Below are positions 45,638-58,515 of a DNA stretch of 64,000 nucleotides, piece after piece. Within the stretch, counting starts at the first letter, position 1; every line of letters begins with the position of its first letter. This DNA comes from Enoplolaimus lenunculus (taxonomy: Eukaryota; Nematoda; Enoplea; Enoplida; Thoracostomopsidae): contig JASANG010002600.1 in assembly GCA_030248215.1 (NCBI GenBank), forward strand, positions 26,601 through 90,600, read 5' to 3'. Made by a program: the position numbers and the translations under genes. The notes under the pieces are model-generated. The model was not told where the DNA came from, did no database searches, and worked only from the letters and a program-made list of their open reading frames with translations.

Positions 45638-46764
45638 TGTGAGAAGTTCGCGATTTATTAGCTTATTGAAAGCCCAAATTAGAACTCCGTATTGTTCTCC
45701 CTCGGTGCAAGCTTATCGCTCCGATTCAGTAACGCGGCCGGCTAAATGTTTAGTGCCCCACCCAAATATCGTTATATCCCCGATTATGCAATACCACACA
45801 ATTACGACACCCGAAATATGTCCTAATTGGCGTAGCCCGATTCGCAAAATCTGTCGCACTTATGCCTAGTCTATTTAGTCCACGCAGAAGTCCACAATTG
45901 CCAATGCTCCGTAACTCCCAAGTTTTCTCCGAAATCCGTGCACTCTTACCACGTTAGAGTTACACAAATTCCCAACCAAACTAACCCCGTTAGAAGGGCC
46001 CAATGTCTTGTAGAATAGTGAAACTAACCCCGTTAGTGTCACTAGACTGCATTCCTCGGTTATCTACTAAATTCCCCGATTAACACATATAACCGTAGCA
46101 TATCGTGCTGTTGAACTGCACTCGCGATATGCGCAAACCCAAGGTAAACGACACACACCAAGCTTTCCTTCACATTGGACTTCCGTGGTAAAATTAACTT
46201 CAAATAACTGCAAGATACACTAACTACTTCATCGCCGTATAAGTTTCCTACCACCGTGTAAATTCAAGAAGGTAATCGTATAAGTTCAAAACGCAACATT
46301 CTCAACTCTTAAAATCATACTGAATACCGATCCTGGCTACCCCATAGGTATCTCGACCTCATTTGCATGTCAACCGACACCCACACGTGAGTGTCCGCCA
46401 ACCTACACAAACCAGGCCGACACACCTTTTTCACACTAACACCACCACAACAACAATCCTAAACATCCATATTGGGTGCTGACATAGCCTAGCTATGTCC
46501 TTATCCGCAAAAGCAGCCAAATGGAAATGCAATGATATTTAACGGCCATACAAGGCTCAAGGTAAGTTTGCATTGCGGACACAGCCGTCATAGCACAGAT
46601 TTATACTCTTAGCGCTTTCTATTAATGCCTAAGCCTAACTTAAGTCCTAAGAGAGACTAGGTGGAGCCAGGGACTCCCTTAAGGTTGTGTTTTAGGGTTT
46701 GGTGTTTGTTTATGTTTTAGTTTTTAGTTAGAAATATGGTTTAAGAGTGGCAGAGCCACCTGCA
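45638..46764 (-). repeat. 3' LTR (left in window)
   Basis: Pairs with 57076-58197 along its length. Left edge TGTGAGAAGTTC, right edge CCACCTGCA. No coding capacity seen. Confidence 0.85.
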
Positions 46765-49700
46765 TCCCCCTTCGGCACAGATGCCGACTCTGGCATCGAA
46801 CCCCATTTTATGGCCCTATTTCTCGCCTTTTTTTGAACGGCGCTTTAAAGCGTAAAATCAAATTTTTAATAACGATACAACAACAAGTAACAAAACAAGT
46901 AACAATTTTTATTTTCTTTCTAGTATTTTCTTTTCTGCCGCATAATACAAACAATACACCAGTCCTCCGTCACCCTCATCAACAACCCATGGGACCAAGC
47001 GCACAACTGCCCGTAACCGTCGAAATGCCACAAAAATGCCCACTTAAAAATGTCGTCGCCTCATGCCCATTGGAACATCCGAGCGTATCTAACTGTTCTT
47101 GCGTCTATTAGACATTTTGTTGACTTCCCTGCGATTGCAACCCCCGTTGTTGCTGCTGCTGTTGTCGTTCCAATTGATGACTCTCCTGGATTTGTTGCCG
47201 AACGTTCTCCACCTGCTGTCGACAATAGAACCGCCGGTCGTTGCCAATACGCGGTTGACCAATCTGATCACCGGGTCGAACTGGGTACGCTCGCCCGACA
47301 TTTGTCGCAGCTGTGGCCCTACCAATCTCCCAACGGGCGGACTAATAACCGGATTCGCCAGTTTCGCATACTTACGCGGCTAAGCTTTCGTCCAGCCTCG
47401 TGAATCCTCTCCCTCATGCTCCGTCACCGTTTCCATCACTTCCGCTTCTTCTCTCTCTCCTTTCCAGGTTCTGTATCCGATTCGCCCGAAGCTGTCTCCG
47501 CTGCCGACTCTACCTCCAGACGCACTGCTTTCCGCATACGTCTAGGAGTTAGCGACCGTTGCCTCTTTAACACACCTTTGCGCTGAGCGTTTGCTCCTGA
47601 CAGAGCTGACCCCGCCTGCGCCCGACCCCCCGCATATTTCACTAAATCCAGTTCCGCTTCCTCTTTCTCCTGCACCGCTTGCCGCACCTGACTTTTCAGC
47701 TGCCGCTTTTCTCCCACTAACGTCATTACCTCCTCCAAAGCTTTATTCAGTTTGTCCATTAGCACCTGGCACTCCGCCTCATTCTCCTTTACTTTAATCT
47801 CCACCTGCTTCACCAACTGTATCGCCCGGGTAACATGTTTATATAATTATAATTACCGCCTTTAGCGTTTCCACGGCTTTCTTATCACGCTCCTGCCTGT
47901 CCTTAATGTCCCCCGTTTTATCGCTTCTTCCAGAAACAACACCAGACGATGCTCCTTTGCTGCGGCGTCTGCTACCGGCGGTTCCGGTACCATTTCGGCC
48001 CAATATGTCCCCTTTAGCGGTGGAGGAGGAGGCGGTGGTACACTCAGTTGCATCAAGAAACGCGACCCCTCTCCAGGCGACTTCGTTTCCATCGGCAACC
48101 GGGGGTACTTCCCATCTTTATATGCCTCGAGATCCAGCACGTTCTAAGGTATCTTCGCCGGGGTAACCGAAGTGCCTTCTACTGTACATCCGCTACCTTT
48201 AGCCTGCTGTTCTTTACCCGGCAACGCTTTTCCTTTCCTTTTACCTTTTCCTTTTTTCAACCCATTCTGAAGTACACAAATCATCTACTCCTGGGTTCCC
48301 GGACGTACTATCTATCATTTCTACCTCCGTTCCGCCCGCTTATGTTTCCATTCTTTATTCCACGCTGGACTCCGAACACAGCTTATCTAAGTCCACCTCC
48401 GTCACATCATCTTTCTCGTTGCTTTTCTTTTTCCTCCCATTCGTCTACTCTACAGGCGAGGTCGCTGTCGGCGCTCCCCTGCTCGAGGAACTTGTCGGTC
48501 CCTTCTCCACCGATGATACAGGGCACATTTCCGACACCTCCATTTCCGTCGTATTCCCCTCTCTGCTCGACGCTGACATGACGGGTTGTTTACTGCTTCC
48601 TGCCAGCCTAAGCTCATCTGCCTCCAAATCGACGCAGAATAGAGGGGTTTATTCGGATTTTACCATCTGCTTCCAACTATCCGCTACAATTTTTCCTCCT
48701 GGCTTCATCACGTCCGCATATGTGATCGCAATATCATCCGCAGTTATTGACCTTAGCGGACCTGATGCCGCATGCTTGCGTGCAAGATCCAGCGAAGTCT
48801 CTCACCAATGTTTTTCTTCCTCCTGATCCAATACTTTCTTGTTTCGAAACGTCGCACGGTCCTTTCGACCCTCCGAATTCTTTTTCATATGGGAGCCCCC
48901 GTGTCGGTCTCGTAGGCTGTAAATATATTGGCTCTCAGTTCTCCTCTCCTTTTTTAATCGGCACAAAATACTGTTCCGTTTCTGCTATTCCTTCACAGTT
49001 ACCCTACTGCTGCGGACTGTCATCTGACCCACCGTACCATTTTCCTCGCCCATTCCGGCCACTTTTACACTTCCTCTTTCTAGCTCATGCGCCGCAATCG
49101 CCGTCGCGCATCTCTGTACCAATACTTTTACTTCCTCCTATTTTGGCCATAATACCTCTATCCGCTGCACGTTACTCGGAATTGAAACAGCCAACGGTTA
49201 CGTTGTACCCGTAAGTATTTGAAAGACCGCTACCCGCTTAGTGTGTCGCTCTTCCTCTAATTGCCTGAAACTATCCTCAAACAACCTCATTTGTTCCGAC
49301 TCATAATCCGGTAATTTCTGAACGAAATGGCCATATGTGCACTCGCGTCATAGATTACCTCTACTGTCTTTCCGCTCATATCGCCGAAACTTTCCAGTTT
49401 CTTATATATTTCAAACATGACTGCCGGCCGGTCCGTTCTACATGTTTTCATATTGCCGCGTCACTATTGCCGCCGCAACGTCTGTCAGCACCACATCTAG
49501 ACTTGCCTAATGCAAGAAACTCAGAAGTTCCCTGTCGGACGGATCATCTCTCGGATTACCTTTCAACGTATTCCGGTGCAACAGTACGATCCACCTCGTC
49601 GTATGTGGCGTATGTCCTTTATCGACCCCGAAATATTTTTGCAACACATACCGCAGACTGTTCTCTTTGAAGAGTGCATTATGCACCATCTGTAAGTGTG

Positions 49701-50160
49701 CCATTTGTGTATCATCCGAAAACGCCTGTGACAATCCGGCTTCCAACATTGTCTTATCCGACTTTTTAGTCCACCATACTTTTACCTTCCGTGGATTCCA
49801 CAACAGATCATGAATCTGATCTGGAATTTCTCCACAGAAAGCCTGTATATCCACAATAAACACCGCCCCCTCTTAGTCAGCCCTGTATTCATTCAGCGCT
49901 GCTTTATACTGCTTCCCTTTTCGCTCATCCCAGGTTACTCCTTCAATATCACACGACAAAATATTTGTCCTGGACGCGTCATCTAGGATTGCCTCGCTCT
50001 CTGCCCAACGTCAGCACGGCACCCAAAATTCTAGCGAGTGGCAAGAATGCCTGTCCCTCAATAAAGGTGACGTGGCCTCTACATCCCTTGTAACCGGCGA
50101 CTTTAATAATACCGGTGGCATTAATCGCAGTCAAGCGGTTCTAAACCCCCGAAGCTGAAT
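46765..50160 (-). other. LTR element: 3' interior of unknown content
   Basis: Beyond integrase lie about 3 kb of purine-rich minus-strand sequence with Glu/Lys/Ser-rich frame fragments. One piece looks coiled-coil-like (47436-47816) and one has a Pro run (47862-48140). I see no envelope signature. Long plus-strand frames (48048-49214) are the pyrimidine-rich complement and are not taken as genes. Confidence 0.45.
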
Positions 50161-50836
50161 AAAAACAATAAATTTGCGAAAATAAAACTAATAAATTATT
50201 GATATATTTGTAACTTGTTTATATAGAAGCCCATTATATTCTATCAAAAGAACAAAAATTTTCTTGCTATGAATTCTGCCATATAGTCAGCAAAGGGGCT
50301 TCTACTATTACACAGCAGGACGGAGAGTACCAGATCTGCGGGAGGGGTCGTTTTCTAGCCCCCCCACGCAAAATGATACAATACTGTATCCAGTCAATTT
50401 CCAGGTCCGTACTCACATCCGTTACATATGTCCCTTACATATATAGCAGGTTGCATCATCGGCCGCCCTTTCCTGTCTTTGGGGCCTCAATTTCCGGTCA
50501 CACTGCAAATAATCCTCAACGGATCCACCAAAATGCTTCCACAATGCCTTATTATATTACATCTTCGGTTTAGTTGGCGACCCTAACACTGCTGCAATTT
50601 CAAATTCGGCCCTTCAATTGCCGTACCCTGAATAGCCTTCAAAATTGCGGATGGAAATTGTTTGCTAAACGTTGCTGCATTTCCCACAGTAAAATCCCGA
50701 CTCTGCGCCCGCCTATCGTAACGTGCCTTATAACGAGTTCATGCCCGTCGTATCTGTCTCGCCGTGAAACTCTACGCCTCTGACAGCCGGCTCATTATGT
50801 CATGCACTCCCGCGCCGACCGGATCTATCGCTTCAG

Positions 50837-51570
50837 TTACTGCAGCCAAATACTGGTTCTCGCCAGGTAACTCCCAATGTCTTCCAGACAAAAACAAAAC
50901 TGTGTTTGCCATGTAGACGAATGTATCGTCGTTCTATACACAAACAGTGTCGCCCCTAAGTAATCGTCCCAATTCGTTACCCGTTGCTCTACTACCGGTC
51001 TCAAAATCCTTTTAAGCGTTTGATTCCACCTTTTCACTAATCCGTCCACCTGATAATGATATGGCGTACTATAAGCGACTCTTTACTCTCCGCACTATTG
51101 TTCGGGCCGTTTATCCTGAGTGGCGTATGCTTCCGGTCATTTCGTAAAACAATCTGTGAAACACAATATACTTATTGCCTGTTTCCGTCGGCAACAATGG
51201 CCCGGTTACGTCCACTCCTAACGTGTGAAACGGCGCTATCGCTTTAATTGGTTGAAGCGGCCCCTTCTATTTGATCCTGGTTTAAATCTCGCGCATGGTA
51301 TACGCCTGTCGATATACTACTGCATATCCTTAGCCATCGTCGGCCAATAGAATTTTTATTCAACTTGCGATAGACTTTGTCAAATGCCAAGTGTCCTCCA
51401 TATTTAGTCGAATGTGCCTTCTCCATTAGCCCTTCCCCGAACAATCCAAGAACCGCTAATCGAAATTCTAATATCTCTGACTCTGCCGGTTTGTTCTTTT
51501 TCCTTGTCTGATATAAAATTTCCTTGTACACAATGAACCGTGGTGCATTCTGCATGACCCATTTGTTCAC
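50837..51570 (-). other. LTR element: integrase remains
   Basis: HSTKYGGHLAFDKVYRKL is the zinc-binding start, and DGLVKRWNQTLKRILRP then YLGATLFVYRTTIHSS is the end of the core. Both are typical of Ty3/Gypsy integrase. Fossil, broken. Confidence 0.75.
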
Positions 51571-52127
51571 AAACTCCGGAACCTCACATTACATTATTCC
51601 GTGTTCAATGAATTTAATCATCCAACCGAATTAGGGATCTTCCAACTGAGCTTTCCTCGTCTAGTTTTTATTTCAAGGAGACTCAATTTCAAAATACGAT
51701 TGCGCCTCTCCTCGACGAGCCCATTCTTCCTCTGCTGTCCTTTCCTCATCTTCCTCCGGTGATCCTCCTGTATGCGGATCCACTGGCCTTTCCTGTCACT
51801 AATTTCCTGCCCGCGTAACTACTTGTAAATCCCGACGCTGCTGCTCCTTTAACGCTTCTAACGATGTTCGCTCCCACTGATCCATTCACTTTCAAATTTT
51901 CTTTTGTTTCTGATCCTCATATGGCGCGTCCAATATCGGTGGGCGCGACAGAGCATCCGCATTAGTATGTTTCCTACCTGGTTAACCGTTAACATAATTT
52001 CCTGTAGATTGAGTGCAAACCTCATCAACCATAACGTCAACCCGCCCATCGGTAACATTTTTCCTAAAAGCTAAACCAATGGCGCGTGATCTGTTATTAC
52101 TGTTGTTGTAACCCTGATCGAATAGAT

Positions 52128-52349
52128 TCAGAATTTCATACACGCTATAACCGCCGCTAGACACTCTTTTTCCGTTATAGCGTACCGTTGTTCTGTTTCC
52201 GAAATTTTTTTACTTCTGAAATAGATCCGGTGCTCTTCCCCATCCTCGGCTACTTGCGCTAACACAAACCCGGCCCCTCTTGGCTTGCGTCCGTAACCTT
52301 TGTTTTTGCTGCTCAAAAGCCATTTGACAATCGAGATCTCAATGTCCAT
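52128..52349 (-). other. LTR element: RNase H remains
   Basis: GAGFVLAQVAEDGEEHRIYF then SETEQRYAITEKECLAAVIA matches the Ty3/Gypsy RNase H core. Fossil. Confidence 0.75.
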
Positions 52350-52618
52350 TTATTGACATCCCTTTTTGATTCCCCTGAGCCAACGGAGTCAGTGGAAATG
52401 CTATTACGCTATGATCCTTTATAAAATGCTTATAATAGCCCGTCAATCCCAAAAACGATCGTAATTATGTCACTGTTTTTGGGACCCGACACTTTTGCAC
52501 CTGTTTCAATTTCACCTCATCCGGTCGTACTCCTCCGTTAGAAACGACGTGGCCTTAAAACGCACCTCTTTCTGGGCTAACAAGCACCTTTTACCATTTA
52601 TAGTCAACTGTGCATCTC

Positions 52619-53257
52619 TCAATTTATCAAAAACCTTTTCCAAGTCCAACATATGCTGATTAAAAGACTTCGAAAAACTATTACATCATCGAGATAGCAT
52701 AAGCAAATCTCGATGAGTAAACCCGAGAACACCACTTGCACCATCCTTTGAAATGTCGCCGGAGCATTTTTCAACCCAAAAGGCATCACACGAAATTCGT
52801 ATAATCTCTCGTGACAAATGAAAGCCGTTTTGGCTATATCTTCCTGTTCCATTTGAATTTGTCAATACCCTGATTGCAAATCCACTGTCGTAAAATATTT
52901 GGCTCCTCTCAACGCATCGATCGTCTTATCGATCCGTGGTAGCGGAAAACTATCCTTTTTTGTCACTTCATTTACTTGCCTGTAATCTACGCAAACCAAC
53001 GAACATGCCCATAGGCTTTTCGATGGTTGCATCACCGTTTCATTCAACATTTTCTCTACGCAATCCGAAATTATCTGTCTCCTTGCGTAAGCTGCCCGTC
53101 TAATCCGTTGTCGAATCGGAGTACGCGTCAGCATTTCCATCCTGTGCATTACTATCCCCGTCGAGCTTAAAGGACTACCCTCTCGGCCGAACACATCCTG
53201 ATTCTCATGAAGTAACCCTTTAATATACGTACCTGTTCTTCTCGTAATCTTGTTCAT
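52619..53257 (-). other. LTR element: reverse transcriptase remains
   Basis: Motifs VCVDYRQVNEVTKKDSFPLP, FTTVDLQSGY, RVMPFGLKNAPATFQRMV and the catalytic YLDDVIVF box appear in the order expected for Ty3/Gypsy RT. Fossil, broken. Confidence 0.85.
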
Positions 53258-53326
53258 CCAAGATTACTTCTTCTGGTAATTGTATTTCTTCGTCCGGTAT
53301 GGTTCCTTCTTGTTCTAGCAACCATT

Positions 53327-53701
53327 TTACATACTCATCAGCATAGGTCGCGTACTGTCCTTCCGGCATGCCGCCACCTTTGCCACCGCCGGTAATAGTT
53401 GCTCCAATTGAGGCACCTCCTCTCCCTTAGTGGCTTTCATAGTTGCTAAACCCTCCTTCTCTTTTATTACAGCTGTAATTTCCTTTACATGCTCTGCTCT
53501 AGCTAAAACTTCGCCGCACAGCAACTGCATAGTTTTTTCTTCAATGTTCAAAACCGTAATGTAAACGCAACCCTGTTCATTCTTCACAACCGGTTTAGGA
53601 ATCAACAACCAGTCCGATAAAATTTCCGACTCTAATTGAGGCTCAGTTACAATTTCCGGCTCATTTACTAGATCCCCCGGCACCTTACAACATACCATCA
53701 C
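53327..53701 (-). other. LTR element: protease-RT linker remains
   Basis: LLIPKPVVKNEQGCVYITVL and NIEEKTMQLLCGEVLARAE recall the segment before RT in Ty3/Gypsy pol. The Asp protease motif itself was not recognised. Confidence 0.5.
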
Positions 53702-54866
53702 TGTTGTCTTTGCCGAAATTTATACTAATACCGCTACAATGCATATGTTAGCCACCTTCGGGACCACCGTAGCATTACTTTGCTCCACCTCCTGAGAACA
53801 GTCCGTATTGTAACCTCTTTCTCTTCCCATGGCAACCGTTCCTTTCTCTTAGGTTCCCGTTGCCCTAAGAGTTCCTCTTCCTTTTCTTTTACCGCTTTCA
53901 CCTTTCCTTTCGTTATTTCGCCCTGTGTCGAAGTCTGTTCATCCCCTTCGGCACAGCCCTAATTTCATTCTCTGTTACTCCTATTTCCTGTTTCGCCTCT
54001 TGACTCGAAAGCGGCTCAAACTCATTCGTTACAAGCGACACACCATTTTCCTCTAGTACCATCCGTTGTGTCACCCCTGTGCTGAAGGCGGTTTATCTCC
54101 CTTCGGCACAGCGGGTAACTGTCTCTCTTCTATTTCTTTCCGGTTCTCCTCTTTATTATACTCTGGTTGTTCGAATTTCCGATTTTAGAAATTATATGTC
54201 CGCTCCTCCTGTCTCACATTTTCTATCCATTCATGAGCTAAACTCCAGTTTCTTACCACCTGGCATGTTCGCCATGATCGTACAATGCTACAAATTACCA
54301 TTACCAAGGATCGATTATTATCCAGGGTAATCACGAAATCATTCAGCATAACATCCCCGAATATATTCCCGGTGCTATATGAATATTCGCCATTTTTCTT
54401 GTACCTCTCATTTTTACCAAATATTTCAAACACCCCATTTTTTGCTGCGCTATCTGATTATTGTACGTCTGGCATGAAATCTTTACCGTTTCATCCAGGG
54501 ACAAGTCTGTAAAGTATTTCTCGCACGCCGATATGTGCCTTAATGACACATCCCGCCAGAATCTAACATACCTGTGATTCCATAACTCCTAATAGTCATT
54601 TCAATATACTCCCAGCACTTCTTTTTGCCTCTGTAAAATCACCTGACCCCTACCTGATTACTAATAGCCGACGTTATCTAAGGTAAGGTTGCATTTAATC
54701 CCGGTACTGGTAACTTATTTGCTCGGAAACATTCATTCGTTTAGTGGTTCGTCCGGTTGCAATGAGCGCGCGGTGTAGGTGGATATCCTCGCCCTTACCC
54801 TGCTTGCAACTGACTTTGTGCACCACCAGCGCTGCCAGCATTCATTTGCTGTACCGCAGTTCCTGC

Positions 54867-55546
54867 TCAGTTCTGCCTGTTTGCTTTCATCGGGCATTCA
54901 CGTGCTATGTGACCCTGTCCTTCACAAAAGAAACACGATCCTATTTCCCTCAACTTGTTTACCCTTTCCGAGTCCCGCGGCGCCTGGTCGGACACGGATT
55001 GCTGTCCCCGTTCCACTCGTCGTTGATCGGGCGGCTTGCTGACGTCGCGTATTCCCGGTGTCAGTTGCCTATTTAGTCTGTTGCACATTTCCCGTATTTC
55101 CTTGTTGCTTTTGTTGTTTCATTTCAGGTTTACTCGCTTTTTCTTTCTGCTTTACATTCAACGTCCCGTCTGCCTCAAGTTCACAACTCCACTATACCTA
55201 ATGGCAGTCTTTGCTTCATTTCTGGAAACGATTTGTTGACGAAAGTCTATCGCTTAGTAAGTCCCGACTTTCTTCCGTATTCGCAAACTGTTTTTCTAAA
55301 TATCTCACCCAATAAGATTGGAGTTCGTCAGCGAATTCGCTCACGTCGCTCAATTTTGCTTATTCTCTGAAACGACGCTATCCTGTTTGACAAATCCGTA
55401 GATTGCCCAAACCTTTCCTGAAACTCATGCACCAGTTGCCCGAATTCTTCAAAGTCGTACGGACCATACCGATCTTCTAAGATATCCAGGTGCTGATACG
55501 CCAATCCTTTCACATGGTTTCGAAAATGATTCAGCTTCGATTCCAT
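54867..55546 (-). other. LTR element: gag remains with CCHC knuckle
   Basis: CFFCEGQGHIARECP is a CX2CX4HX4C zinc knuckle (54867-55088). Upstream 55328-55546 has a capsid-like stretch (HFRNHVKGLAYQHLDIL). Fossil. Confidence 0.72.
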
Positions 55547-55744
55547 GTCAAATATTTTCGCCGGGTTGCGTCGGATGTGCGCAGAAGAAATTCCCCGCTA
55601 TCATTTGACCCAACACCGGCTGACTCATTCGACGATAACCCATCTGCATAGGATTATGTACTGGCCCTCCCCTATACAGATCCTTATTTCCTTATTGCTG
55701 GTCCATTAGCATCGGGCGGGTGTGTCCCCCTCTGTGCATATAAC

Positions 55745-56311
55745 AATACTAATAATATAGCGGGAAAGTTAAATTTTGGCAGGAAAATAATAAATTTAGC
55801 AAAAAATTTATGTTTTTGGCGTAAAAATTCAAATTTTGGCGGGAAAAACAAATTTCGGCGGGAAAGTCAAATTTTGGGGAAATTAAAATTTTGGCGGGAA
55901 ATTAAAATTCTGGCGCGAAGATTCAAAATTTGGCGAGAAAATTTAAAATTGGTAGGAAAATTCAAATTTTTGCCGGAAAATTCAAATTTTGGCGGATTGT
56001 CTTATAATACATCTTAAACTACCCAATGGAATATCATATAATACTCCAAATGCGTCTTGCTGGGTATTATCATATATGCTGTTAATTTGGAATATCATAT
56101 GATATTCACCAATATGTCTGATTGTATCTAGTGACACTCGAACAGTTTTTATGTTGAGATAGCCTGTGTACCCGTGCTTTGTATAGCAATATCACATGAT
56201 ATTCGACTTTTGTTTATCCAAATTATGATGCTAACAAAAATTTATGTTGATGTCGAATTAACATGTGACAAAGCGTGAACCGAGTGCCCCAGTTATAACG
56301 TAAACCCCGCA
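55745..56311. mobile_element. X element copy 2, partial, inside the LTR element leader
   Basis: Inverted relative to copy 1. It has the AAATTTTGGCGGGAAAA minisatellite, then GGAATATCATATAATACTCC palindromes, and ends GTTATAACGTAAACCCCGCA followed by TTA. The other end is missing. Confidence 0.75.
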
Positions 56312-56605
56312 TTAGCTGGCTACTCGTTTCGAGTGCCTAGAAATAGTGCCAGAGTTAACAGCATTTTCCATAAACCTGTAAAATTTATGTGCCAGTTGTT
56401 TAATAACGTTCTCAGCATTCCCAAAATCCAATACTGTACTCGTTCTGCCCTTTTTCTAGCTTTTCGACGCACCAGATCCCAAAATATATGACTTTTTGCC
56501 GTTTTACCAATATTTTTGACCCGTACTCTTTATGTACGCGTCAGTTCAGTTCCACAACTGTTGTGCCCAGGGTTATTCAATAACACTTTTCCGTTTTTGT
56601 CCGTA

Positions 56606-56834
56606 GTACTGTAACACAGCGAACTTAAAAAATTCAACTTCAAACTCGGTCAGCACTCTGGAGAACAACTTCTTAATTAAGTTGTTTTAGATTTATAGCT
56701 CGTGCGATTTTTATTGTAAGAGAGTTAGAGATTTGTGCTTGCTTTGGTAACCTTCGAACTTAACTAAAAAGTTGTTCTCCAGAGTGCTGACCGAGTTTGA
56801 AGTTGTATTTGTTAAGTTCGCAGTGTTACAGTAC
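56606..56834. mobile_element. M element: 229-bp MITE with ~66-bp inverted ends
   Basis: GTACTGTAACACAGCGAACT to AGTTCGCAGTGTTACAGTAC. The arms pair almost throughout (TCGGTCAGCACTCTGGAGAA and its complement). TA-CTGTAAC ends resemble S ends, so it may be Tc1/mariner-type. It sits in the LTR element leader. Confidence 0.82.
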
Positions 56835-57056
56835 AATGTTATTTTGAACCACACGACTGTTTAGATACTGGGCTTTCTCTAGTACTCATTTGCACCACTC
56901 AGCCACTAATGTTATTTTCAGCCACACGACTGTTTAAGTCCCGGGTTTCCAATAACAACCTGATCCGCTATTCCCGGAAAAATTTCTTTCTCCAACTCCA
57001 TTTTCTTTTGTTTCTTACGTTTCATTTACTCCGACCACAATCACCAAATCCACATC

Positions 57057-57075
57057 GAGGCAGTCGTGGTCACCA
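57057..57075 (-). other. LTR element: primer-binding-site candidate
   Basis: Directly beside the inner edge of the 5' LTR, read on the minus strand: TGGTGACCACGACTGCC. The initial TGG pairs with the CCA end of a tRNA. The tRNA cannot be named by eye. Confidence 0.6.
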
Positions 57076-58197
57076 TGTGAGAAGTTCGTAACTTATTAGC
57101 TTATAAAAACCCCAAATCACAACTCCATATTGTTCTCTCTCGATGCATGCTTATCGCTTCGATTCAGTAACGCGGCCGGATAAATGTTTAATGCCGCACC
57201 CAAATAGCGTTATAGCACCGATTATGCAATACCACACAATTACGATACCCTAAAAATGTCCTAGTTGGCGTATCCCGATTCGCAATGTCTGTTGCACTTA
57301 TGCCTAGTCTATTTAGTCCAGTCGCAAGCCACAATTGCCGAAGCTCCGTAATTCCCAAGTTTTCTACAAAAAGCCGTGCACTCTAACCCCGTTACAGTTA
57401 CACAAATGTCCGATCAAACTAACCCCGTTAGAATGGCCCAATTTCGTGCAGAATAGTGAAACTAACTCCGTTAGAGTCACTAGAATGAGTTCCTCGGTTA
57501 TCTTCTAATTTCCCCGATTAACTCAAAACCGTAACACCCCGTGCTATACAGCTGTACTCGCGCTATGGGCAAACCCAAGGTAAACGACACACATCCAGCT
57601 TTCCTTCACATTGCATTTCCGTGGTAAATTTAACTTCAAATAACTGCAAGATACACTAACTACTTCATCGCCGTATAAGTTTCCCAGAACCGTGTAAATT
57701 CAAGAATGTAATCATATAATTTCAAAACGCAACATTCGCAACACTAACAAAAGTCATACTGAATACCGATCCAGGCTGCCCAGAGGCATTACGACCTTAT
57801 CTGCATGTCAACCGACACCTACAAGTGGGTGTCCTCCTACCTACGCAAACTAGGTCGACACACCTCTTTCATACTAACACCACAACAACAACAATCCTAA
57901 ACATCCATATTGGGTGCTGACATAGCCTAGGTAGTTCCTTATTCGCAAAAACCGCTAAATGGAAATGCAATAAATTTAACAGCCATGCAAGGCCCAAGGT
58001 AAATTTGCATTGCGGACACAGCCGCCATAGCACAGATTTATACTGTTAACGCTTTCTAGCAAAGCCTAAGCCTAACTTACGTTCTTAGATACACTAGGAG
58101 CCATGGACTCCCTACAGCCACTTGTTTTAAAGTTTGGTTTTAGTTTGTTTCATTTTTTAGTTGGAAATTTGGTTTAAGCGTGGCACAGCCGCCTGCA
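57076..58197 (-). repeat. 5' LTR (right in window)
   Basis: Pairs with 45638-46764. Its outer part is copied again, inverted, at 62728-63612 as part of the palindrome. Confidence 0.85.
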
Positions 58198-58202
58198 CCC
58201 CT

Positions 58203-58515
58203 GTTATTCGGTTACGGACTGTTATTTATTTTACCCCACGCCCCGCCACCCTTCGTTACTGATACATATCCGGTACTGCAATTACCCGCTGAATTAATCG
58301 GTTGTCTTGTTTCAAAAGCTTGAGCGATAATGCAAGGTTACAATAATAGGAATGTACTTTCAAAACTTAAGTAAGTATGCTTTAAAGTTTCGACCTCAAC
58401 TTTATTTGGACCAAGAGTTATTTACGCACTACAGTTAGGGACAATTGACATTTATGGACTCTAAGATTTTAGGGACTCTATCAGCTTACGGACTCTTATT
58501 AGGAATACTTACGGA
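58203..58515 (+). mobile_element. S copy 9, right piece
   Basis: TGTTATTCGGTTACGGACTG through TTATTAGGAATACTTACGG continues the S copy begun at 45576. Its own right terminus is replaced by minisatellite. Confidence 0.75.

Larger units (their letters stand above)
45638..58197 (-). mobile_element. Ty3/Gypsy-type LTR retrotransposon, old and broken
   Basis: Two LTRs of about 1.12 kb (45638-46764 and 57076-58197) flank an interior read on the minus strand. LTR ends are TG...CA. Next to the 5' LTR is TGGTGACCACGACTGCC, a primer-binding-site candidate. Next to the 3' LTR is GAAGGGGGA, a polypurine tract. The 5-bp flanks CTCCT and CCCCT look like a target duplication with one change. Parts in order: gag with a CCHC knuckle, a protease-to-RT linker, RT, RNase H, integrase. 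This order is that of Ty3/Gypsy. Over the first ~130 bp the LTRs differ at about one base in eight by eye, so the insertion is old. Coding is broken in many places (well over ten). X and M elements have inserted into its leader. Confidence 0.88.

Noticed and set aside
48048-49214. Plus-strand frames of 135-177 codons in the retroelement
   Set aside because: The region is purine-rich on the minus strand, and Ser/Pro/Leu-rich plus-strand frames are the expected complement of that.
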